Positions 41,485 to 51,644 are shown, numbered from the stretch's first letter. The stretch is 64,000 bases of DNA from Peristeroidobacter agariperforans (GCF_004138335.1 NZ_RYFW01000003.1:62001-126000); one strand, 5' to 3'. A program made the numbers and translations. Notes: generated by a model not told the origin, from the sequence alone.

Positions 41485-42957
41485 ATGCACAACGCCCGGC
41501 GTGGCTCACTATTCCAGGAGGCCCTGGAGATCTCTGCTTGGTTGGAAGCCGACCGGGACCGGCCGTTCGATCAAAGGCTGCACCGGGATCGCAAGATTGC
41601 AGCGAGCATTTCCGATTCCGACACGGTCGATCGAGTGCGCCATTGGTGGCAGGTCGTTCGGAGGGAAACGCCATCCGCGGCCCATGACACCGAACTTGCG
41701 ACCCGCCTGTCGCGAGCTCGGGTCATCATCACTTTCTCGATGCTGTTCATTGGCGCGCTGGCTGGTGCGGGCGCCAGCCTGGCGGTGTTCCGATACGACG
41801 GCACGTGGCCAATAAACGTTGTTACGGCGTTCGCCGTCCTGGTGCTGCTGCAGATCGCGCTGATCGCAGCGACACTCATTTTGATGTTGCCGAGGATTCC
41901 GGGGCTGCGCGCCCTGCAGAGTGTACTCGGTGCCCTCAACCCCGCGGCCATCGCGGCGGCCGCATACAGGCGAGTGGGGCGGCAACACGACCAGCGAGCG
42001 AGCCTGTTGGTCTTGCACCAAGCTCGGGGGCCTGTCGCGAGCCGGTTTGCCCGTTGGCAGATAGTGGTTTGGTCGCAGTGCGCGGCAGTCGCGTTCAACG
42101 TTGCGGCGCTGGTGTGTGCGCTCGGCTTGATCACATTTACCGATCTCGCGTTCGGCTGGAGCTCGACGTTGCGCTTCGACAGCGAAGACATCCTTCGGTT
42201 GACTCGGCTGCTGTCTACGCCCTGGCGCGACCTCTGGCCGGCCGCCGTTCCAACCGCCGAGCTGATCGAGCAGTCGCGATTCTTCCGGTTAGCCGCGTCC
42301 GCGCCGACCGCGATCGCTGCATCCGAACTGACAGGTTGGTGGCCATTTCTGCTCGCGGCCGTGACGACCTACGGTTTGTTTCCGCGTTGCTGTTTGTTGC
42401 TGCTCGCCGTCTTCCGCCTGCGAGCCGCCACTCGCAATCTGCTGTTGGATGATCCGCGTGTCCGAGCGTTGCTTGACCGAATGAACGCGGAGGAGATGCA
42501 GCTAGGCTCGAACGTAGAGGAAACAGCTGCGGCGTTCCCAGATCGGAACGCGCAGAGCGCGCCGGCCATGAGTGGAGATGCCGTCGTCATTGTCTGGTCT
42601 GGTGCCTTGCGGATGCCCGACGTGGCACCTTGGACGGCGAAGCATCTGCGATGGCGAGTGGTCGAGACACTAGAGGCCGGGAGTCGAACCATCGCGGCCG
42701 ACGCCGCCGTGATCGATCGCGTGGCGACTCTCCAAATGAACCCGGTGATCGTGTTCGTTCGTGGCTGGGAGGCGCCGCTTCTCGAACTGCAGGATTTCAT
42801 CCAGGCGCTGCGCGCGAAGGTTGGTCCACAGTGCTCGGTGGTTGTAGTACCGGTCGGCGCGAACGGCGATGTCGCCAGCGAGTCGCAGCGATCGACATGG
42901 TCGCGTTGGACGGCGCGGGTCGGAGATCCTGCGTTGTATCTGGAGAGCGGCGCGTGA
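41485..42957 (+). CDS. DUF2868 membrane protein
   Basis: 490 residues from ATG 41485. N-terminal WLEADRDRPFDQRLHRDRKI-type segment, four to five transmembrane helices (about residues 75-300: VIITFSMLFIGALAGAGASL, LQIALIAATLILMLPRI and others), and a soluble C-terminal part. Members of this family are almost always paired with the DUF3482 GTPase that follows. The end overlaps the next gene (GTGA). Function of the pair is not established. Confidence 0.85.
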   Translation: MHNARRGSLFQEALEISAWLEADRDRPFDQRLHRDRKIAASISDSDTVDRVRHWWQVVRRETPSAAHDTELATRLSRARVIITFSMLFIGALAGAGASLAVFRYDGTWPINVVTAFAVLVLLQIALIAATLILMLPRIPGLRALQSVLGALNPAAIAAAAYRRVGRQHDQRASLLVLHQARGPVASRFARWQIVVWSQCAAVAFNVAALVCALGLITFTDLAFGWSSTLRFDSEDILRLTRLLSTPWRDLWPAAVPTAELIEQSRFFRLAASAPTAIAASELTGWWPFLLAAVTTYGLFPRCCLLLLAVFRLRAATRNLLLDDPRVRALLDRMNAEEMQLGSNVEETAAAFPDRNAQSAPAMSGDAVVIVWSGALRMPDVAPWTAKHLRWRVVETLEAGSRTIAADAAVIDRVATLQMNPVIVFVRGWEAPLLELQDFIQALRAKVGPQCSVVVVPVGANGDVASESQRSTWSRWTARVGDPALYLESGA

Positions 42958-44363
42958 GCACACATCCCACGTTTGCCGTCGTCGGCCATCCCAACAAAGG
43001 CAAGAGCAGCATCGTCGCCACGCTGGCCGAAGATGAAACCGTCGTAGTTTCGCCCGATCCCGGCACCACACGACAAGCCCGCGGCTTTCGGATGCAGAAC
43101 GACGACCGTGTTCTCTATGAGCTCATCGATACGCCGGGGTTTCAGCGGCCGCGAGCGCTGATCGAATGGCTGCAATCGCACGAACGTAGCGCCAGCGAAC
43201 GGCCGGCGGTGGTGCGTGAGTTCGTGGCACTTCACGAAGGCGACCCGCGCTTCCAGAACGAATGCGAGTTGTTGCGTCCGATCTTGGCGGGCGCGGGCAT
43301 CCTCTATGTTGTCGATGGCGCGCATCCGTACGGAGCCGAGTACGAAGCGGAGATGGAGATCCTGCGCTGGACCGGACAACCGCGCATGGCGCTGATCAAT
43401 ATGATCGGGCCGGGCGATCACGTGGAGGAATGGCGCCGCGCACTGAATCAGTATTTTTCAATCGTGCGAGTGTTCGACGCGTTGCGCGCGGATTTTGCCA
43501 AGCGTCTGGAACTGCTGCGTGCGTTCCGTGAGCTCTCCGAGGTTGATCAGTTGTGGGCTCGATCGCTCGAGCAAGCGGTCGAGGTTCTCCAGAACGATCG
43601 CAAGGCGCGACAGAGGCGCGCCGCTACCGAGATCGCGGACCTGCTCATCGAAGTACTTGCACTGAGCGAGTCCGCCGCATGCGCCGAAGGCGCCGATCAA
43701 GCGCAGCTCAGCAAGGAGCTGACTGAGCGACTGCGCAAGCGCGTTCGACAAAGAGAACACTCGGCGCGACGGGTCGTGCAGGATCTGTATCGGCATCGCT
43801 CCTTGCAGATGCAGTCCTCGGAGTTCGATCTGCTCACCGAGGACCTGTTTTCCGAGCGCAGCTTTTCAGTGTTCGGATTGTCGAACGCGCAGCTCTCGAT
43901 GACCGGAGCGGTCACAGGCGCACTCGCCGGCGGGGCTGTGGACGCAGCCGTAGGCGGCGCTTCTTTGTTGCTCGGCGCCGGCATCGGCGCCATTGTCGGC
44001 GGCCTGGGCGTCATGTTCGGCTCGAATCGGCTGGCGAAGGTTCAAGTGCTCGGCTCGCCGCTCGGCGGCCATCGGCTCATTGTCGGTCCGATCTCATCCC
44101 CCAATCTGCCCTGGGTCATTCTCGGCCGAGCGCTCCTTCATCATCGATTGGTCGCAGAGACGAATCACGCGCGTCGCGAGTCGCTGGTGGTGGACGTGGA
44201 TGCCGGCGAGCATCTGGCTGGCACGATCGATGCTGGGAGACGACGTCATGTGGCGCGGCTGTTTGAGCGGATCCGCGAGCAGAGCGGCCTATCGACTCAT
44301 CAGCGAGAGGAATTGGTCTCGCACGTCGTCGCGGCGATGGACGAGTTGGGCGGTGTTCGATGA
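42954..44363 (+). CDS. GTPase of the DUF3482 family
   Basis: 469 residues from GTG 42954 with GGAGAG upstream. N-terminal GTPase fold: G1 GHPNKGKSS, G2-like DPGTTRQ, G3 DTPGF. The usual NKxD G4 is not visible (LINMIG instead), so nucleotide specificity is uncertain. A Gly-rich hydrophobic hairpin near residue 320-355 (TGAVTGALAGGAVDAAVGG, LGAGIGAIVGGLGVMFG) may insert in membrane. Coupled to the DUF2868 partner. Confidence 0.88.
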   Translation: MSTHPTFAVVGHPNKGKSSIVATLAEDETVVVSPDPGTTRQARGFRMQNDDRVLYELIDTPGFQRPRALIEWLQSHERSASERPAVVREFVALHEGDPRFQNECELLRPILAGAGILYVVDGAHPYGAEYEAEMEILRWTGQPRMALINMIGPGDHVEEWRRALNQYFSIVRVFDALRADFAKRLELLRAFRELSEVDQLWARSLEQAVEVLQNDRKARQRRAATEIADLLIEVLALSESAACAEGADQAQLSKELTERLRKRVRQREHSARRVVQDLYRHRSLQMQSSEFDLLTEDLFSERSFSVFGLSNAQLSMTGAVTGALAGGAVDAAVGGASLLLGAGIGAIVGGLGVMFGSNRLAKVQVLGSPLGGHRLIVGPISSPNLPWVILGRALLHHRLVAETNHARRESLVVDVDAGEHLAGTIDAGRRRHVARLFERIREQSGLSTHQREELVSHVVAAMDELGGVR

Positions 44364-44385
44364 GCTCCCGAGGAGCTGAAGGTTT

Positions 44386-45000
44386 TCACGGCGCGGTTCG
44401 TCTCGCTTCAAATTCGATAATCAGTTCGACATCATCTCCGACCCAGCCATTTGCGACTGCGTAGTTCATGTCCCAGTCGCTGCGCTTCACCGTGGCACGT
44501 AGCGAGGCGCCCATGACGTAGGGCTTCGAGGCGCCGCCGATGGGATAGATGCCGCTCTTGTTCAACGTGCCGGTGAGTCGCAGCGGACGCCGTTTGCCAA
44601 GAAGCTCCAGCTCACCGTTGACGACGAATGTCTTGTCATCGCGCCATTCCGCGGAATCGGCGGTGAAGACCACCAGCGGCGCCCGCGAGGCATCGAGGAA
44701 GTCCGAGCCGCGCAAGTGACCGTCGCGCTTGTCATGTCCTGTGAACACACTCTTGCTTTCAACCGCGACGCGCACGTCCTTGAGCGTCCGCGTCGCTTCG
44801 TCGAACGTGTAAGAGCCGGTGGCTTTCGTGAAGAAGCCCAGGACATCCGCGTAGCCGATGTGGCTGACGAGAAAACCGATGGTCAAGTGTTCCGGGTCGA
44901 GCTCATAACGCGCATCGGCAGCATGTGTCGATGGCGCTCCGAGCAGTGCGGTCCAAAACACAACGCAGAGCCAGCGAGCGGATGTGCTGTACGAAAGCAT
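44386..45000 (-). CDS. YceI-family periplasmic lipid-binding protein
   Basis: 204 residues from ATG 45000 with an N-terminal signal peptide (cleavage after THA, about residue 27). YceI beta-barrel pattern: YELDPEHLTIGFLVSHIG, FDEATRTLKDVRV, DFLDASRAPLVVFTADSAEW, VNGELELLGKRRPLRL. These proteins bind isoprenoid-type lipids. It follows the sulfatase gene by 5 bp and may be in its operon. Confidence 0.92.
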   Translation of the reverse strand: MLSYSTSARWLCVVFWTALLGAPSTHAADARYELDPEHLTIGFLVSHIGYADVLGFFTKATGSYTFDEATRTLKDVRVAVESKSVFTGHDKRDGHLRGSDFLDASRAPLVVFTADSAEWRDDKTFVVNGELELLGKRRPLRLTGTLNKSGIYPIGGASKPYVMGASLRATVKRSDWDMNYAVANGWVGDDVELIIEFEARRTAP

Positions 45001-45005
45001 CTCAA

Positions 45006-46658
45006 TCAACTCCTCGGTTCCTGGTATTCCATGGGACAGCGCGACGCGGACGTCCCGAATGTTTGGAGCAGAGCAGGTCCCAGCTGATGCATGCGACCCA
45101 GCGTCTCGGGCGCCGGGGTGAGGCCTGAAACAAAACCGCACTTGCCGAGCACATCCAGCAAAGCTCGATTGCTGCTGATGACGTGAACCGGGACGTCCCA
45201 GGACGCGTTGGCTCCGCTCACCATGGCCGGAGGCTGATGATCGCCAACGATCACCACGATCAGATCGTTCCGAGGTTGCGTGCGCAAGTACCCCGCGAAA
45301 GTCTGCAGCTCGTAGGCGACCGCGTCCGTATAGCTCGGCGAGAGGTTGTTCCATTCGGGCAATTGCGATAATGAATTGCGTAACGACGGTTCATCGAAGG
45401 GGTCGGTGCTCAGCATGCGCGACCAGTCCGCTTGATAGGGCGGCGTCGGCCGAAACGGCGTGTGCGTGGTAACGGTCGGAAAGAATATGAAAGCCGGTTT
45501 GCGATCGTTCGGCGCGCCGGTTCGCACTGTCAGCTCCAGTTGCGTCAGCGCAGCCAGCGAGAATTGATCGGGGATGCGCCACCAGCCGAAAGCCGGGCCG
45601 CGATAATCGAGCGCGGCGTCGTCATATATGCGGTCGAAATCGTAGAACACGCCTTCGGGCCAGGGCATTTTCAATCCCGGCATCAAGCCCACTCGTCGAT
45701 AGCCGTGCTCGGCCATGGCGTGGCCGAACGAACGACGGCTTTGCGTCATCAGCAATTGCGCACGGCTGGCGTCGCGCATTTCGATGCCAGTGAGAAAGCT
45801 CAAGTGCGCAAGCCACGAGCCGCCGCCGAAGGTGGGCGACTCCACGTAGCCGGAGACGACCGCCCGACCCGTCTCGTCGATGGCGCGAGCCAGTTCGGCG
45901 CGCGCAGGTGCGAGTGTTTCGAAGATGCCGCGGTTGTCGTAAACGACGCGCCCATAGGACTCAACGAACACGATCAACACGTCGCTGCCCTGGATGCGAG
46001 ACAGGGTAGATGAAAGGACCGGTGAAGACGGTAGCTGCCGCACGGTGCCGCGTTCCAGCATCGCCGCGCCCACTTTCGCAAACTGTTCGCCGTAGGTTTT
46101 GGCGATGGGCATCGAGAATCGCGGAATCGCGGGACGCTGCGCGGCCAGGTTCTCAAATGTGAAGCCGATGATGACGCCGGCCGCGGCGAGGGCGACCACC
46201 GAGCGAGTCGCCGGCAACTGCAGCGCGCCGTTTACGCCTCGCCACGACCACAACGCAAGGAAATACAGCAACGCCAGCGCCGCGATGATTGCGAGCAGCC
46301 CCGCAACGAGCAGACCTGGAGATGCGACACGCGTCAGCATCGCAGCGACCGAGCTCAAATGCGGCAGATCCCAGTAGAGGTTGACCTCTCGCCCGTAGAG
46401 TGCGGGCGCGGTCACCTCAGCGTAGCGACCTAGCGCGCCTATGACGAAAAGCACCGCGAGGCCGGCAAGCACTCGCCCCGGTATCCTGCCGCCCAGCTGC
46501 ATCCAAGCGGCCATCAGCAACAGGATGCCGGCCAGCTCGATCGACAACTCGCTCGAGGGTCTGATGAAGACGGTCGGCCAGACGTTATGAAACGTGACCA
46601 ATGCATTGAGTAGCCACAAGCCGGCCAAGGCCGCCGCGACATGCAGTAGACGAGTCAT
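45006..46658 (-). CDS. LTA-synthase-like membrane sulfatase/phosphotransferase
   Basis: 550 residues. Five membrane helices in the first ~180 residues, then an alkaline-phosphatase-superfamily domain: DVLIVFVESYGRVVYDN with the metal-binding and nucleophile region, SPTFGGGSWLAHLSFLTG, FIFFPTVTTHTPF and VVIVGDHQPP. Resembles phosphoglycerol or phosphoethanolamine transferases acting on glycans or lipids in the periplasm. Start codon overlaps the CDP-alcohol transferase stop (TGATG), so they likely act together. Confidence 0.85.
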   Translation of the reverse strand: MTRLLHVAAALAGLWLLNALVTFHNVWPTVFIRPSSELSIELAGILLLMAAWMQLGGRIPGRVLAGLAVLFVIGALGRYAEVTAPALYGREVNLYWDLPHLSSVAAMLTRVASPGLLVAGLLAIIAALALLYFLALWSWRGVNGALQLPATRSVVALAAAGVIIGFTFENLAAQRPAIPRFSMPIAKTYGEQFAKVGAAMLERGTVRQLPSSPVLSSTLSRIQGSDVLIVFVESYGRVVYDNRGIFETLAPARAELARAIDETGRAVVSGYVESPTFGGGSWLAHLSFLTGIEMRDASRAQLLMTQSRRSFGHAMAEHGYRRVGLMPGLKMPWPEGVFYDFDRIYDDAALDYRGPAFGWWRIPDQFSLAALTQLELTVRTGAPNDRKPAFIFFPTVTTHTPFRPTPPYQADWSRMLSTDPFDEPSLRNSLSQLPEWNNLSPSYTDAVAYELQTFAGYLRTQPRNDLIVVIVGDHQPPAMVSGANASWDVPVHVISSNRALLDVLGKCGFVSGLTPAPETLGRMHQLGPALLQTFGTSASRCPMEYQEPRS

Positions 46659-47398
46659 CAACTGATCGCCGTTGAATTCGAGCTGCGCCGGTTGAGCGCC
46701 ACGATGTCCACGAGGAAAGACCATACGAGGATGGCGAGAGCGCACGCGCACAGCGGCGCAGTGATGTTCCTCTGGATGAATGGCGCGATCGCAATCACCA
46801 GCGCTATGGTCTGTAGTGCGGCCACGGTCTTGCGACGATAGCTCGGTGGCAGCGGCTGCTGCAGCCACGGCAGCAGCCAAGAGGCGACGACAAAGCCATA
46901 GCGGAGCAAGCCCGAAAGGAGCACCCAGGCACCGGCCTTGTCGAACTGCCACGCGAGCAGGCTCAATGTCAGTATCAGCAGGGCATCGGTTTCCATGTCG
47001 AAGCGTGCCCCATATGCGCTGCTCATCTGCGTTCGACGCGCCGCCCAGCCGTCCGCTGCGTCGAGTGACGAGCTGATCATCGCGATGCCCAACGCGGCAG
47101 CCTGGAGCTGGGGTGTCGATTCGATGCCCAACATGCCCAGCAGCAGCAGCGCCAGGCAGCCACGTGCCATGGTGATGTAATTGGCCGCGCCAATGCGCTC
47201 GAACGGGTGATGCTCTCGCAACGGACGTAGCACCAGCAGGGCGCCGATGGCAATCAGAACCACAGTTCTGGAAAGCAGCGTGCCGGCGAGCTCGAGCGCA
47301 GTGTCCATGATCCAAGCCAGCATCACCGCGGGCAGCATTATCGATAGAATGCCAAGCAGCGCATTTTTCAGCAGCGGCCGCGGCCACTCTTCCAGCAT
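46658..47398 (-). CDS. CDP-alcohol phosphatidyltransferase family protein
   Basis: 246 residues, six to seven membrane helices. The complete catalytic motif D-G-x2-A-R-x8-G-x3-D-x3-D is visible (DGWAARR ... YGARFDMETD, residues 112-133). It transfers a phospho-alcohol from CDP to an acceptor; the product is unknown. Its ATG overlaps the ATG of the divergent dehydrogenase gene. Confidence 0.9.
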   Translation of the reverse strand: MLEEWPRPLLKNALLGILSIMLPAVMLAWIMDTALELAGTLLSRTVVLIAIGALLVLRPLREHHPFERIGAANYITMARGCLALLLLGMLGIESTPQLQAAALGIAMISSSLDAADGWAARRTQMSSAYGARFDMETDALLILTLSLLAWQFDKAGAWVLLSGLLRYGFVVASWLLPWLQQPLPPSYRRKTVAALQTIALVIAIAPFIQRNITAPLCACALAILVWSFLVDIVALNRRSSNSTAIS

Positions 47399-48371
47399 GT
47401 CAGATCGCTCTCATTCGTTCTGGGTTACCGGGCCGGCTCGCGGCGAGATCCGGCAAGCGCCGCTCGGCGCCGCCGGGGTCGATGAGCTCATCGTACAGGC
47501 GCGCTTCAGTGGTGTCAGTCGCGGGACCGAGTCGCTGGTGTTCAAAGGTCTAGTGCCGCCGTCGGAATACTCCCGCATGCGCGCTCCCTTCCAGGAAGGT
47601 GACTTCCCGACACCGGTGAAGTACGGCTACTGCATGGTCGGCCAGGTGCTGCGAGGTCCCGCGAATTACCAGGGGCGCGATGTCTTCTGCCTGCATCCTC
47701 ATCAAGATCGCTTTGTGGTTCCGAGCTCGGCCGTGCAGGTTTTGCCGCCGGACGTGCCCGCCGAGCGCGCCATACTCGCGGCTAACATGGAAACGGCGCT
47801 GAACGCCGTCTGGGACGCCGGCGTTCTTCCCGGTGATCGGGTGAGCGTCATCGGCGCAGGCAGCGTCGGGTGCCTGGTAGCGTGGCTGGCCGCTCGCATT
47901 CCCGGGTGCGAGGTGGAACTGGTGGACGTCAATCCGGCGCGTAAAGCGATCGCATACGATCTCGGCGCGGGCTTCGCATCGCCTGATGAGGCGCGTGGCG
48001 AAGCCGACATCGTCATCCATGCGAGCGGTTCGGATGCGGGCCTCACGCTCGCGCTGCGGCTCGCCGGCTTCGAATCCACCGTTCTGGAGCTGAGCTGGTA
48101 TGGCGATAGACAGGTCAGCGTGCCGCTTGGCGAAGCATTTCACTCGCGCCGTCTGGTACTGAAATCGTCACAAGTCGGTGCGGTCGCCACCGCGCGGCGC
48201 GCACGTCGCACGCTACAATCGCGGCTACAACTCGCCCTGTCGCTGTTGAGTGATGCTGCTCTCGATCGACTGATCAACTCGGAAGGCCGTTTCAGGGACC
48301 TGCCGCGGACCATGGAGCAGCTGTGCAGCGCGCCGGGCGAGGTGATCATGCACCGGGTGAGGTACGACTGA
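47397..48371 (+). CDS. Zinc-type alcohol dehydrogenase-like oxidoreductase
   Basis: 324 residues from ATG 47397. MDR fold with [20 protein letters not shown], the [13 protein letters not shown] region and NAD(P)-binding [16 protein letters not shown]. The structural zinc loop of classical ADHs is missing. Members of this subgroup occur in clusters with a pterin-synthase homologue and glycosyltransferase, as here. Its stop overlaps the next start (TGATG). Confidence 0.88.
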   Translation: MSDRSHSFWVTGPARGEIRQAPLGAAGVDELIVQARFSGVSRGTESLVFKGLVPPSEYSRMRAPFQEGDFPTPVKYGYCMVGQVLRGPANYQGRDVFCLHPHQDRFVVPSSAVQVLPPDVPAERAILAANMETALNAVWDAGVLPGDRVSVIGAGSVGCLVAWLAARIPGCEVELVDVNPARKAIAYDLGAGFASPDEARGEADIVIHASGSDAGLTLALRLAGFESTVLELSWYGDRQVSVPLGEAFHSRRLVLKSSQVGAVATARRARRTLQSRLQLALSLLSDAALDRLINSEGRFRDLPRTMEQLCSAPGEVIMHRVRYD

Positions 48372-48769
48372 TGTATAGCGTATGCGTTCGCGAGCACATG
48401 ATGATCGCGCACAGTTTCAGGGGCGAAGTGTTCGGGCGCGCGCAGCGGCTGCATGGCGCGACTTACGTTGTGGATGTCGAGTTCCGCCGGCGCGAGCTCG
48501 ATGCGGATTCGATCGTGGTGGATATCGGGCGCGCCGGCGAGGAGCTGAAAGCGATCGTGGCGGCGCTGAACTATCGCAACCTCGATGACGTGCCCGAGTT
48601 CAGCGGGCGCAACACGACGACCGAGTTTCTCGCCAAAGTGATTTTCGATCGGCTCGCGGCCAGCGTGCATGCGGGCAAGCTCGGTGACGGCGCGCGCGGC
48701 ATCGAGGCGTTGCGCGTGACGCTGCATGAGTCGCACGTTGCTTGGGCGGCTTACGAAAACAAACTCTGA
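48371..48769 (+). CDS. 6-pyruvoyl-tetrahydropterin synthase/QueD-like protein
   Basis: 132 residues. PTPS fold: N-terminal [20 protein letters not shown] in place of the usual HGHNY zinc/His segment, [18 protein letters not shown], and a closing [16 protein letters not shown] with a conserved Glu-Ser-His. The family acts on dihydroneopterin triphosphate. Context with a GTP cyclohydrolase and RibD-like reductase suggests a dedicated pterin or pyrimidine product. Confidence 0.88.
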   Translation: MYSVCVREHMMIAHSFRGEVFGRAQRLHGATYVVDVEFRRRELDADSIVVDIGRAGEELKAIVAALNYRNLDDVPEFSGRNTTTEFLAKVIFDRLAASVHAGKLGDGARGIEALRVTLHESHVAWAAYENKL

Positions 48770-49836
48770 TGTTCGACGAGCGTACGCTGACGCTCCTGCT
48801 GCCGGGCGATCCGCTCACCGCCACCGGCGGCTACGAGTACGATCGACGCATGCTCGCAGGGTTGCGACAGCTCGGCTGGAGCGCTCAGGTCGGAGCGCTC
48901 GATAGCAGTTTTCCCATTCCGACCCCGGCGGCATTGGCCGACGCGCAACGACAGCTCTCCGCGTTGCCCGCACAGAGTCTGGTGTTGATCGATGGGCTCG
49001 CGTTGGGCGCGATGCCGGACGTAGTGCACGCTCACAAAGATCGGTTGCGCATGGTCGGCTTGGTCCATCATCCACTCGCGGCGGAAACCGGATTGCCGCC
49101 CGATCTGGCACGGGAACTGTTCATATCGGAACGTCGTGCTTTGCAATCCATGCGCCTCATCGTCGTGACGAGTCAGCGCACCCGGAACGCATTGGCTGAC
49201 TACGATGTCGCGGCCGACCGCATGGTCGTGGTCGAGCCAGGCGTAGATCGAGCGCACGCGGCTGATGGTCGGGTCGACGACGCAGCCGCTTCGATGCGCA
49301 TGTTATGTGTCGCCACCATCACTGAGCGCAAGGGCCATGACTTGCTCATCGATGCGCTCAGCGAACTGAGGGATCAAAGTTGGACGCTCACCTGCGTGGG
49401 CAGCGTCGATCGCAGCCCCGCGATCGTGCGTGCATTGAAAATGCAAATCCAGACGCTCGGCTTGCAAGATCGAGTCGTGCTGACCGGTGAACTTGACGAA
49501 GCCACGCTGCAGCGACAGTTCCGTGCGGCCAATCTGTTCGTGCTCGCCACCCGTTACGAAGGCTATGGCATGGCCGTGGCGCAAGCCCTCGTCCACGGAT
49601 TGCCGATTATCAGTACTCGCACTGGAGCGATCGAGGAATTGGTGCCGCCCGAGGCCGGCATGCTGGTAGAGCCCGGCGACCGTGCGGGGTTGCGGGCGGC
49701 GCTATCACGAGTACTGGTCGATGCTGATTTGCGCCGCCGCCTTGCTGATGGCGCGCGGCGTCGTGGCACCCGACTTCCGGACTGGAGAGTCGCTGCCGAG
49801 CGAATGTCCGAAGGGTTGGCCGGAGCGTTGCGGTGA
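48769..49836 (+). CDS. Glycosyltransferase (GT4 family)
   Basis: 355 residues, GT-B fold. N-terminal GDPLTATGGYEYDRRML acceptor-side loop; C-terminal donor-binding signature TRYEGYGMAVAQALVHGLPI followed by GAIEELVPPEAGMLVEPGD. Coupled to neighbours on both sides by TGATG and GTGA overlaps. Confidence 0.92.
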   Translation: MFDERTLTLLLPGDPLTATGGYEYDRRMLAGLRQLGWSAQVGALDSSFPIPTPAALADAQRQLSALPAQSLVLIDGLALGAMPDVVHAHKDRLRMVGLVHHPLAAETGLPPDLARELFISERRALQSMRLIVVTSQRTRNALADYDVAADRMVVVEPGVDRAHAADGRVDDAAASMRMLCVATITERKGHDLLIDALSELRDQSWTLTCVGSVDRSPAIVRALKMQIQTLGLQDRVVLTGELDEATLQRQFRAANLFVLATRYEGYGMAVAQALVHGLPIISTRTGAIEELVPPEAGMLVEPGDRAGLRAALSRVLVDADLRRRLADGARRRGTRLPDWRVAAERMSEGLAGALR

Positions 49837-50648
49837 CCGGGTTCAGCCTCGAGTGGCTGCAGTTGCGTGAACCTTGCGATGTTCGTGCTCGCAGTCAGGA
49901 GCTGGTGATCGGCTTGCGTTCGTTGCTGCCGCTGCGACCGCTGCAAGTAGTCGACCTGGGCGCGGGCACCGGTGCGAACGTGCGCTACATGGCCCCACTC
50001 CTCGGCGGCGAGCAGCGTTGGATCACTGTCGACAACGATCCGAAGTTGATTGAGCGGCAACCTTCGTCCATCGAGTCGGCAAGCTTTCAATGCAGCGTAA
50101 CGTCGCGTTGCCTGGATCTCGTCGCGGATCTCAGCTCGCTGCCGCTTTCGGGTTGCCAGCTCGTGACTGCTTCGGCGTTGCTAGATCTGGTCTCGGCCAG
50201 TTGGTTCGCCTTGCTGGCCTCGCGATGCGCGGCGCTGGGCGCGACGGTGCTGTTCTCGTTGAGCTACGACGGGCGAGTGCAGTGTCTACCACGGGATCCG
50301 GACGACGAGTGGTTGATCGGCCTCGTGAACTTGCATCAGCGAGGCGATAAAGGGTTCGGGCCTGCGTTGGGGCCTGACGCCACGGAGCATGCGCGCCAGG
50401 TGTTTGCAGCATTGAACTACGAATGGCGCGTAGTGCCGAGCGATTGGGAGATCGACTCTGCGGAACGGGCAATGCAGAGGGAACTGATGGCAGGCTGGAT
50501 GGGTGCGGCTCGCGAAGTAGCGCCTGCCGAGTGTCAGCGCATCGATCGATGGGGCAGACGGCGCGAGGCGCACTTGGACGCGGGCGAGTTGCTGATCAGC
50601 GTGGGCCATCAGGACTTCATGGCGTGGCCTAAATCATCCGCCGGATGA
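49833..50648 (+). CDS. SAM-dependent methyltransferase (class I)
   Basis: 271 residues from GTG 49833 (GTGA overlap). Motif I VVDLGAGTGANVRYMAPLL, acidic loop WITVDNDP, and motif LVTASALLDLVSASWF. Substrate unknown. The end overlaps the convergent reductase gene by 20 bp. Confidence 0.9.
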   Translation: MTGFSLEWLQLREPCDVRARSQELVIGLRSLLPLRPLQVVDLGAGTGANVRYMAPLLGGEQRWITVDNDPKLIERQPSSIESASFQCSVTSRCLDLVADLSSLPLSGCQLVTASALLDLVSASWFALLASRCAALGATVLFSLSYDGRVQCLPRDPDDEWLIGLVNLHQRGDKGFGPALGPDATEHARQVFAALNYEWRVVPSDWEIDSAERAMQRELMAGWMGAAREVAPAECQRIDRWGRRREAHLDAGELLISVGHQDFMAWPKSSAG

Positions 50649-51558
50649 GAGTCGGGACGTCCTCGAGCGGCGCATCGTTGCGCATGTCGCAGTCGAACAG
50701 CACATCCCCGCCGAGTGCAAAGACCCGCGGCGGCGGTCGCACGCAATCGTGAAGCATTTCGGGCGAAGGGATGCGCAGCCCGGGCCGCCCTTCGCCGATG
50801 ACGAACGGCGCGATCACGATATGCATACGATCGATCAACTGAGCAGCCAGAAATGCCGAAACGGTGACACCGCCGCCTTCCACGAGAACGGTGCGCATGC
50901 CGCGTAAGCGCAGCTCAGTCAACAGCGCACGCAGATCGAGTTTGCCGGCGACAGCATCGATTTCGAGATCCTCGACGTTGTCGGAGAACAGCCGGGGCGG
51001 TAGGGACACCCCGCGCGCACGAACTCGCAGCGTTGGTGCTTGACCATCGATGAACACGCCATGCGTCATCGGCAGCCGTAGCTGCGGATCGAGCACAACT
51101 CGAGCGGGATTCGGACCATCCACCAATCGTGTCGTCAGGCGCGGATTGTCGGCGGCGATCGTGCCCGCACCGACGATTACGCAATCGCTGAGCGCGCGCA
51201 GACAATGCAGATGCGCGATGCTCGCAGGCCCGGTCACGAAGTGCGAATGCCCCGTTGCAGTGGCAATGAAACCATCGAGGCTCTGGCCGAGTTGAGCAAG
51301 TACGAGGGGTGGATCGGTGCGAGTTGCGATTAGCGGCAGGTAGAGGTCCAGGTAGACCTGGCGCGGGTCTGAGCCCGGCAACAGCGATTGCCAGCCGTGA
51401 TCGAACGCCAGGATCGGCGGATTTGCGCCGGTCGTCGTCGCAATCAGAGCCTGGCCGTCAAAGGCGAAGCGTGCACCGTGCTCGATGCGCTCGCCCTTGC
51501 GGGCAATGTCCACGACCGCGCGAATGAGCGGCCATGCCTGCGTGTAAAGATTCGTCAT
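50629..51558 (-). CDS. RibD C-terminal-type pyrimidine reductase
   Basis: 309 residues from ATG 51558 (frame open to 51618). The N-terminal ~90 residues are an extension without a recognised domain. The rest is the DHFR-like RibD reductase: LGQSLDGFIA, TGPASIAHLHCLRALSDCVI, GAGTIAADNPRLTTR, LVEGGGVTVSAFL. In riboflavin synthesis this fold reduces the ribosyl side chain of an aminopyrimidine phosphate. No deaminase half is attached. Confidence 0.88.
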   Translation of the reverse strand: MTNLYTQAWPLIRAVVDIARKGERIEHGARFAFDGQALIATTTGANPPILAFDHGWQSLLPGSDPRQVYLDLYLPLIATRTDPPLVLAQLGQSLDGFIATATGHSHFVTGPASIAHLHCLRALSDCVIVGAGTIAADNPRLTTRLVDGPNPARVVLDPQLRLPMTHGVFIDGQAPTLRVRARGVSLPPRLFSDNVEDLEIDAVAGKLDLRALLTELRLRGMRTVLVEGGGVTVSAFLAAQLIDRMHIVIAPFVIGEGRPGLRIPSPEMLHDCVRPPPRVFALGGDVLFDCDMRNDAPLEDVPTLIRRMI

Positions 51559-51644
51559 AGACCCGGTCGGCGGGTCGCGGTACGCTGACCCTCGCAGGGA
51601 GGCTACGTCAACGAGCACGTCCTTACCATTGCGAAGACCCAGAA

